From: an uncultured Labedella sp.
GTDB lineage: Bacteria > Actinomycetota > Actinomycetes > Actinomycetales > Microbacteriaceae
Assembly: GCA_934636065.1 (NCBI GenBank)
Contig: CAKTZW010000051.1
Span: forward strand, 1 to 9,047
Length of the DNA: 9,047 nucleotides
Reading direction: 5' to 3'
Shown: in pieces, positions 6,212 to 9,047 of the stretch
Layout of the letters: each line of letters begins with the position of its first letter
Position numbering within the stretch: position 1 is the stretch's first letter
Made by a program: the position numbers and the translations under genes
The notes under the pieces: model-generated
What the model was told of the DNA's origin: nothing
Database searches by the model: none
Seen by the model: only the letters and a program-made list of their open reading frames with translations

Positions 6212-6231
6212 AACGAGCAGCCGGGTCCGTC

Positions 6232-6239
6232 AAAGGAGG
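6232..6239 (+). promoter_or_regulatory. Strong Shine-Dalgarno sequence (AAAGGAGG) fixing the start of the SLATT gene
   Basis: AAAGGAGG is a near-complete anti-16S match ending three bases before the GTG at 6243. The reading frame stays open upstream to a TTG at 6183, but this site favours GTG 6243. The spacing is slightly short. It is the best ribosome binding site in the window. Confidence 0.75.
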
Positions 6240-6242
6240 CAC

Positions 6243-6800
6243 GTGGAAGAGCTCGATCGACTTGCGGCTCGCTCGTACAAGACCTATAAGGCGCGGCTCG
6301 TCGCAGCCGATCGGCTGCGCGACCGACAAAGAGCGTGGAACACAAACCTCCTTGCGCTATCGGTTGCCACAACAATTGCTTCTATCGGGCTGCTCAGCGA
6401 TGCCCAGATGTATGGCGAGGCGGGTCCCACGGTTCTGGTTTGTGTGTCAGTAGGTTCACTCGTTGCTTCGCTTGCGGTATCGGGGTTGAACTATGGCGCA
6501 CGTAGCCGCGACATGTTCATGAATTACCGCGCGCTTCAGCGACTTTCGGTGGAGGCGGAAGCTCTGCAGGACGAGCGAGACCCCGACCCACAAGAGGTGC
6601 GGCAACTCGGCGAACGCTACGAATCTCTCCTGGACGACTCGGAAAACCACACAGCTGCGGATCACAAGACGGCACTCGCGTCGGCCGACATATCTCTATG
6701 GGTGAAGCGCCGGTCCGTGGCCCTGACACTTGTGCCATATGCGGCCCTCGTAGTTCCAATCGCCGTACTCTTGCCGTTCATATCGTGGGTTGTCCGCTAG
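6243..6800 (+). CDS. SLATT-family membrane protein (SLATT_5-like), predicted effector of a reverse-transcriptase defence system
   Basis: The 185-residue product has a short cytosolic N-terminal helix (SYKTYKARLVAADRLR, residues 11-26), then two closely spaced hydrophobic helices at about 34-51 and 62-82. A long charged helical segment follows (85-135) with the SENHTAADH motif at 133-141. A third hydrophobic helix lies at about 159-184. This order (K/R-rich helix, two TMs, NYxxRSRxM helix, ENH...D, terminal TM) matches SLATT domains, especially the subfamily found beside reverse transcriptases. SLATT proteins are predicted membrane-perturbing or pore-forming effectors that act when a partner sensor is triggered. 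The RT gene follows immediately (start at +2, or an 11-base overlap if its TTG is used), so the two are translationally coupled. GTG 6243 is chosen because AAAGGAGG lies just upstream. The family call is by pattern; the effector role is inferred. Confidence 0.82.
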   Translation: MEELDRLAARSYKTYKARLVAADRLRDRQRAWNTNLLALSVATTIASIGLLSDAQMYGEAGPTVLVCVSVGSLVASLAVSGLNYGARSRDMFMNYRALQRLSVEAEALQDERDPDPQEVRQLGERYESLLDDSENHTAADHKTALASADISLWVKRRSVALTLVPYAALVVPIAVLLPFISWVVR

Positions 6801-6801
6801 C

Positions 6802-8175
6802 GTGCCGGCGACGCCCTCGCGCCTTTTTCGTCGAGCAACTACGAAGCGTCAGCTGGAGAACGTTTACCGGACACACGTGATGGATACTCATGCGGTCGGG
6901 CGAGACGGTGTATCTGCGGCGGAGTTAGCTGAGTCCTGGCCGGTTGTTGTCGAGGTCATGCAGCGGAAGCTGCGCAACTCTACGTACGAATTTACGAGCT
7001 ACAAAGAGAAGCTCATATCGAAGGGTGCTAGTTCTTCACCACGAGTCGTTTCGATTCCAACGGCTCGGGACCGAGTCGTACTCAAATCGCTTGCTCTATT
7101 GCTCGCCGAGATCTTTCCTCACGCCAAGACTCCGATGGCTCAAGTGCGCATTGTGGAGCTGGTCAAGGAAATTAGACTAGGGCGTTTTGATTCCTTCGTG
7201 CGAATCGACCTAAGGAACTTTTACCCGTCGATCCGACACCACGTGGTCCGGGAGCAGCTTCATCGGCGAATCAAGTCACCTGCACTTGTCGATCTGTTCA
7301 CTAAAGCGATTTCCGCGCCAACGGTTCCGGCTGGGGCGGCGCGTCCTAAGTTGTCGCGAATTGTTGGTGTCCCCCAGGGGCTGCCCATTTCAAACCCGCT
7401 TGCGGAATTAGCAATGGCAGCGGTTGACGAGGTCTTCTCCGGTAGCGGCAAGAATTTCAGATACTTCCGATATGTCGACGACGTGCTCCTACTTTGCTTC
7501 GCAAGTGATGCCAATCAGCTGTTTGACCGAGTCGCTAGCGAGTGCTCCCGGTCAGGACTGACTGTCCATCCCATAGAGAACAAAGGCAAATCTCAAATTG
7601 GCAAGATCGTCGATGGCTTCGAATACTTGGGATATCGGTTCCGTCCTGACCAGGTTTCCGTCAGGCGTGCGAGCGTCCAGAAGTTGGAGACCACGATCGT
7701 GCAGTTGTTCTCTAATTATCGGCACCGACTCCTGGAGGCGGAGACAGATCATGCCCGGGCGGTCCTAGCGCAAGCGACGAGACGACGTCTTGACTTGGTG
7801 ATCGCCGGGTGCGTATTTGAGCAGGTTCCTCGTGGATGGATTCATTACTTTTCGCAACTCACAGACATGACTCTGGTCTTTCGACTCGACGCGTTCGTCG
7901 CTCGCATGGTTCGTAGGTTCGATTTCCCCGTCAACGTTCCTCTGAAGTCATTCCGCCGGGCTCTATGGCACATCTCGCACCCGAAACCGAGCAGTTCTAC
8001 GTATATACCGAACTTCGACAAGTACGAAGGAGTCGACAAGCGCGAGTTTCTCGAGGGACTGTTTCCCAAGGAGGACTTTAGTCACTTACAGTCGCACGAG
8101 ATCTCCGACCGATTCAGGAGCGAAGTCAGGCGATTGGTGTCGATGATGGAACGTGACATTTCAGCCATTTCGTGA
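6802..8175 (+). CDS. Reverse transcriptase (RNA-directed DNA polymerase), defence-associated type
   Basis: The 457-residue product (from GTG 6802) has all core RT motifs. The N-terminal fingers include IPTARDRVVLKSLALLLAEI. Motif A is VRIDLRNFYPSI with catalytic D136. Motif B is GVPQGLPISNPLAELAM from G189. Motif C is FRYVDDVLLLC with Y224-V-D226-D227. FEYLGYRF (273-280) follows in the palm. All three catalytic aspartates are present, so polymerase activity is expected. About 175 residues follow, with a thumb-like helical region and GWIHYFSQL (345-353), then a C-terminal tail of ~100 residues. There is no HNH endonuclease, integrase or protease domain. The gene is coupled to the SLATT gene, starting one base after its TAG; a TTG at 6790 would give an overlap instead. 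Three in-frame TTA leucine codons (6925, 7408, 8086) and many AT-ending codons mark it as foreign to this genome. It is most likely part of an abortive-infection system. The precise RT class cannot be fixed by eye. Confidence 0.96.
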   Translation: MPATPSRLFRRATTKRQLENVYRTHVMDTHAVGRDGVSAAELAESWPVVVEVMQRKLRNSTYEFTSYKEKLISKGASSSPRVVSIPTARDRVVLKSLALLLAEIFPHAKTPMAQVRIVELVKEIRLGRFDSFVRIDLRNFYPSIRHHVVREQLHRRIKSPALVDLFTKAISAPTVPAGAARPKLSRIVGVPQGLPISNPLAELAMAAVDEVFSGSGKNFRYFRYVDDVLLLCFASDANQLFDRVASECSRSGLTVHPIENKGKSQIGKIVDGFEYLGYRFRPDQVSVRRASVQKLETTIVQLFSNYRHRLLEAETDHARAVLAQATRRRLDLVIAGCVFEQVPRGWIHYFSQLTDMTLVFRLDAFVARMVRRFDFPVNVPLKSFRRALWHISHPKPSSSTYIPNFDKYEGVDKREFLEGLFPKEDFSHLQSHEISDRFRSEVRRLVSMMERDISAIS

Positions 8176-8209
8176 TCCATCGAAAAGCGCAGCCCTGGAA
8201 AGCAAACGG

Positions 8210-8280
8210 AGCGGATGACGGGAATCGAACCCGCGCTATCAGCTTGGGAAGCTGAAGTTCTACCATTGAACTACATCCGC
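8210..8280 (-). tRNA. tRNA-Gly (anticodon CCC)
   Basis: Read on the minus strand, the acceptor stem GCGGATG pairs perfectly with CATCCGC. The D arm is GTTC-AATGGTA-GAAC. The anticodon arm is TCAGC-TTCCCAA-GCTGA with anticodon CCC, and the T arm is GCGGG-TTCGATT-CCCGT. The discriminator base is T and CCA is not encoded. It reads GGG glycine codons. A TAGGCT box on the minus strand (8304-8309), 23 bases before the 5' end, is a plausible -10. Its 3' end points toward the SLATT-RT island, which stops 34 bases away. tRNA 3' ends are common integration sites, but no duplicated tRNA end or integrase was found. Confidence 0.96.
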
Positions 8281-8343
8281 GTACGCCCGGAGGCGCTTCC
8301 AGCAGCCTAGCAAACGCCGCCGTCGCCCGCCGCACGCCGCCAG

Positions 8344-8349
8344 TACACT
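8344..8349 (+). promoter_or_regulatory. -10 box (TACACT) of leaderless dcd
   Basis: TACACT is followed by six bases and then the GTG at 8356. This is the same geometry as at 3883 and 4583. There is no Shine-Dalgarno sequence. A second GTG at 8354 is out of frame. Confidence 0.6.
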
Positions 8350-8355
8350 GACCGT

Positions 8356-8946
8356 GTGCTTCTCTCCGATCGCGACATCCGGGCCGAACTGACCAGCGGG
8401 CGCATCGCGCTCGACCCGTACGAACCCGAGATGATCCAACCGTCGAGCATCGACGTGCGGCTCGACCGCTTCTTTCGGCTGTTCGACAACCACAAGTACC
8501 CGTTCATCGACCCGGCGGAGGACCAGCCGGAGCTCACGCGCCTCATCGAGACGAAGCCGAACGAGCCGTTCATCCTCCACCCCGGCGAGTTCGTGCTCGG
8601 GTCGACCTTCGAGAGCGTGCGGCTTCCCGACGACGTCGCCGCGCGGCTCGAGGGCAAGAGCTCGCTCGGCCGGCTCGGTCTGCTCACCCACTCCACAGCC
8701 GGGTTCATCGACCCCGGATTCGAGGGCCACGTGACGCTCGAGCTCAGCAACGTCGCGACGCTCCCCATCAAGCTCTGGCCGGGCATGAAGATCGGTCAGA
8801 TGTGCTTCTTCCGGCTCAGCTCGCCGGCCGAGCAGCCCTACGGGTCCGCCGCGTACTCCTCGCGGTACCAGGGCCAGCGAGGCCCGACGGCGTCGCGCTC
8901 GTTCCAGAACTTCCACCGCACCGACGTGGGCTCCCGCGACCTGTAA
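8356..8946 (+). CDS. dcd: dCTP deaminase (probably bifunctional, dUMP-forming)
   Basis: The 196-residue cytosolic enzyme deaminates dCTP. In the closely similar mycobacterial type it also cleaves the product to dUMP and pyrophosphate, the precursor for thymidylate synthesis. The start [12 protein letters not shown] and the block [10 protein letters not shown] (28-37) are nearly those of mycobacterial Dcd. The active-site stretch is [19 protein letters not shown] (99-117), with [15 protein letters not shown] up to 132; E129 is the expected catalytic glutamate. The nucleotide-closing C-terminal motif [14 protein letters not shown] is at 169-182. HSTAGF in place of the HVTAHR of E. coli-type enzymes supports the bifunctional class, though this is by resemblance. 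Length is normal. GTG 8356 is chosen by the TACACT box six bases upstream and by alignment of the N-terminus. It is divergent from tRNA-Gly, 75 bases away. Confidence 0.96.
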   Translation: MLLSDRDIRAELTSGRIALDPYEPEMIQPSSIDVRLDRFFRLFDNHKYPFIDPAEDQPELTRLIETKPNEPFILHPGEFVLGSTFESVRLPDDVAARLEGKSSLGRLGLLTHSTAGFIDPGFEGHVTLELSNVATLPIKLWPGMKIGQMCFFRLSSPAEQPYGSAAYSSRYQGQRGPTASRSFQNFHRTDVGSRDL

Positions 8947-9047
8947 GCACGCACCGACGGGCTCGGCGACCGGCGGCGCGCCCATCGCTAGCACGCGACT
9001 GTCGGACGCGGTACGGGTACCGACGGGTCGCGCCCGCCGCTTAGGTT

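Larger units (their letters stand above)
5712..6242. other. Gene-free, hairpin-rich region upstream of the SLATT-RT operon; candidate non-coding RNA or regulatory leader
   Basis: No convincing protein-coding frame is seen in these 531 bases. The left 60 bases (5712-5775) are strikingly AT-rich for this genome. They include TATACT (minus strand, 5724-5729) 12 bases before the hypothetical gene's start and the palindrome ATCTATAGAT (5743-5752), so they probably hold promoters. The right part contains a run of small perfect stems: 5940-5945/5963-5968, 6004-6009/6025-6030, 6048-6052/6054-6058, 6069-6074/6079-6084, 6088-6093/6129-6134, 6140-6144/6148-6152, 6153-6157/6162-6166 and 6200-6205/6210-6215. 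Many anti-phage reverse transcriptase systems encode a structured RNA beside the RT gene, so this is the obvious place for one. Individual stems of 5-6 bp can arise by chance. Confidence 0.4.

Noticed and set aside
6183..6242. Upstream extension of the SLATT gene to a TTG at 6183
   Set aside because: The AAAGGAGG at 6232-6239 lies inside this extension, and the extra 20 residues do not look like part of a SLATT protein. GTG 6243 is preferred.
6802..8175. Group II intron maturase, retron or diversity-generating retroelement RT
   Set aside because: No intron RNA ends, HNH domain or intron boundary were seen. No retron-type msr/msd inverted repeats or VTG motif were recognised. No template/variable repeat pair or Avd-like gene is present. 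The SLATT partner fits a defence RT better.
8947..9047. Open frame continuing past dcd to the window end
   Set aside because: It is a different frame across the dcd 3' end with an Arg/Pro/Ala-rich product and no start signal. Nothing recognisable lies in the last 101 bases.

Overview
The window looks like chromosomal DNA of a high-GC actinobacterium, most likely a Microbacteriaceae-type organism. This rests on strongly GC-biased codons, several apparently leaderless GTG-start genes with a TANNNT box six bases upstream, a dCTP deaminase of the mycobacterial/actinobacterial type, LtrA and YhbS-type acetyltransferase genes, and dispersed copies of a CTTCGACAGGCTCAG-type repeat. The genus is inference.

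Layout. Positions 1-462 hold the 3' end of an odd reading frame. Its first ~57 codons read like a repeat unit of a large secreted RTX/cadherin-type protein, and the rest reads like the C-terminal third of an HpcH/HpaI aldolase. It is followed by a long palindrome (459-518) and a strong G-quadruplex motif (526-551), which separate it from a convergent LtrA-like membrane protein gene (554-1711, minus). Upstream of ltrA on the same strand is a GT1-family glycosyltransferase (1775-3064, minus), and divergent from that by 36 bases is a TetR-family regulator (3101-3784, plus). Then come two GNAT acetyltransferase genes (3895-4443 and 4595-5140, plus), separated by a cluster of 21-26 bp repeats in both orientations. 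The second acetyltransferase has an apparent single-base frameshift near its 3' end.

From about 5187 to 8175 the base composition falls and codon use changes, as in an acquired island. It holds an unrecognised minus-strand gene (5187-5711), a 531-base gene-free region with an AT-rich left end and a series of small hairpins, and then a tight two-gene operon: a three-helix membrane protein of the SLATT type (6243-6800) and a reverse transcriptase with an intact YVDD active site (6802-8175). The island ends 34 bases from the 3' end of a tRNA-Gly(CCC) gene (8210-8280, minus). Core sequence resumes with dcd (8356-8946, plus), and nothing is seen after it.

The standout system is the SLATT-reverse transcriptase pair, a predicted two-protein anti-phage defence module. 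The inferred scheme is that the RT senses infection or makes cDNA, perhaps from an RNA encoded in the structured leader at 5940-6215, and this unleashes the membrane-perturbing SLATT effector. The rest of the window is ordinary accessory metabolism and housekeeping: a TetR/glycosyltransferase/LtrA locus, acetyltransferases, and dCTP-to-dUMP conversion.
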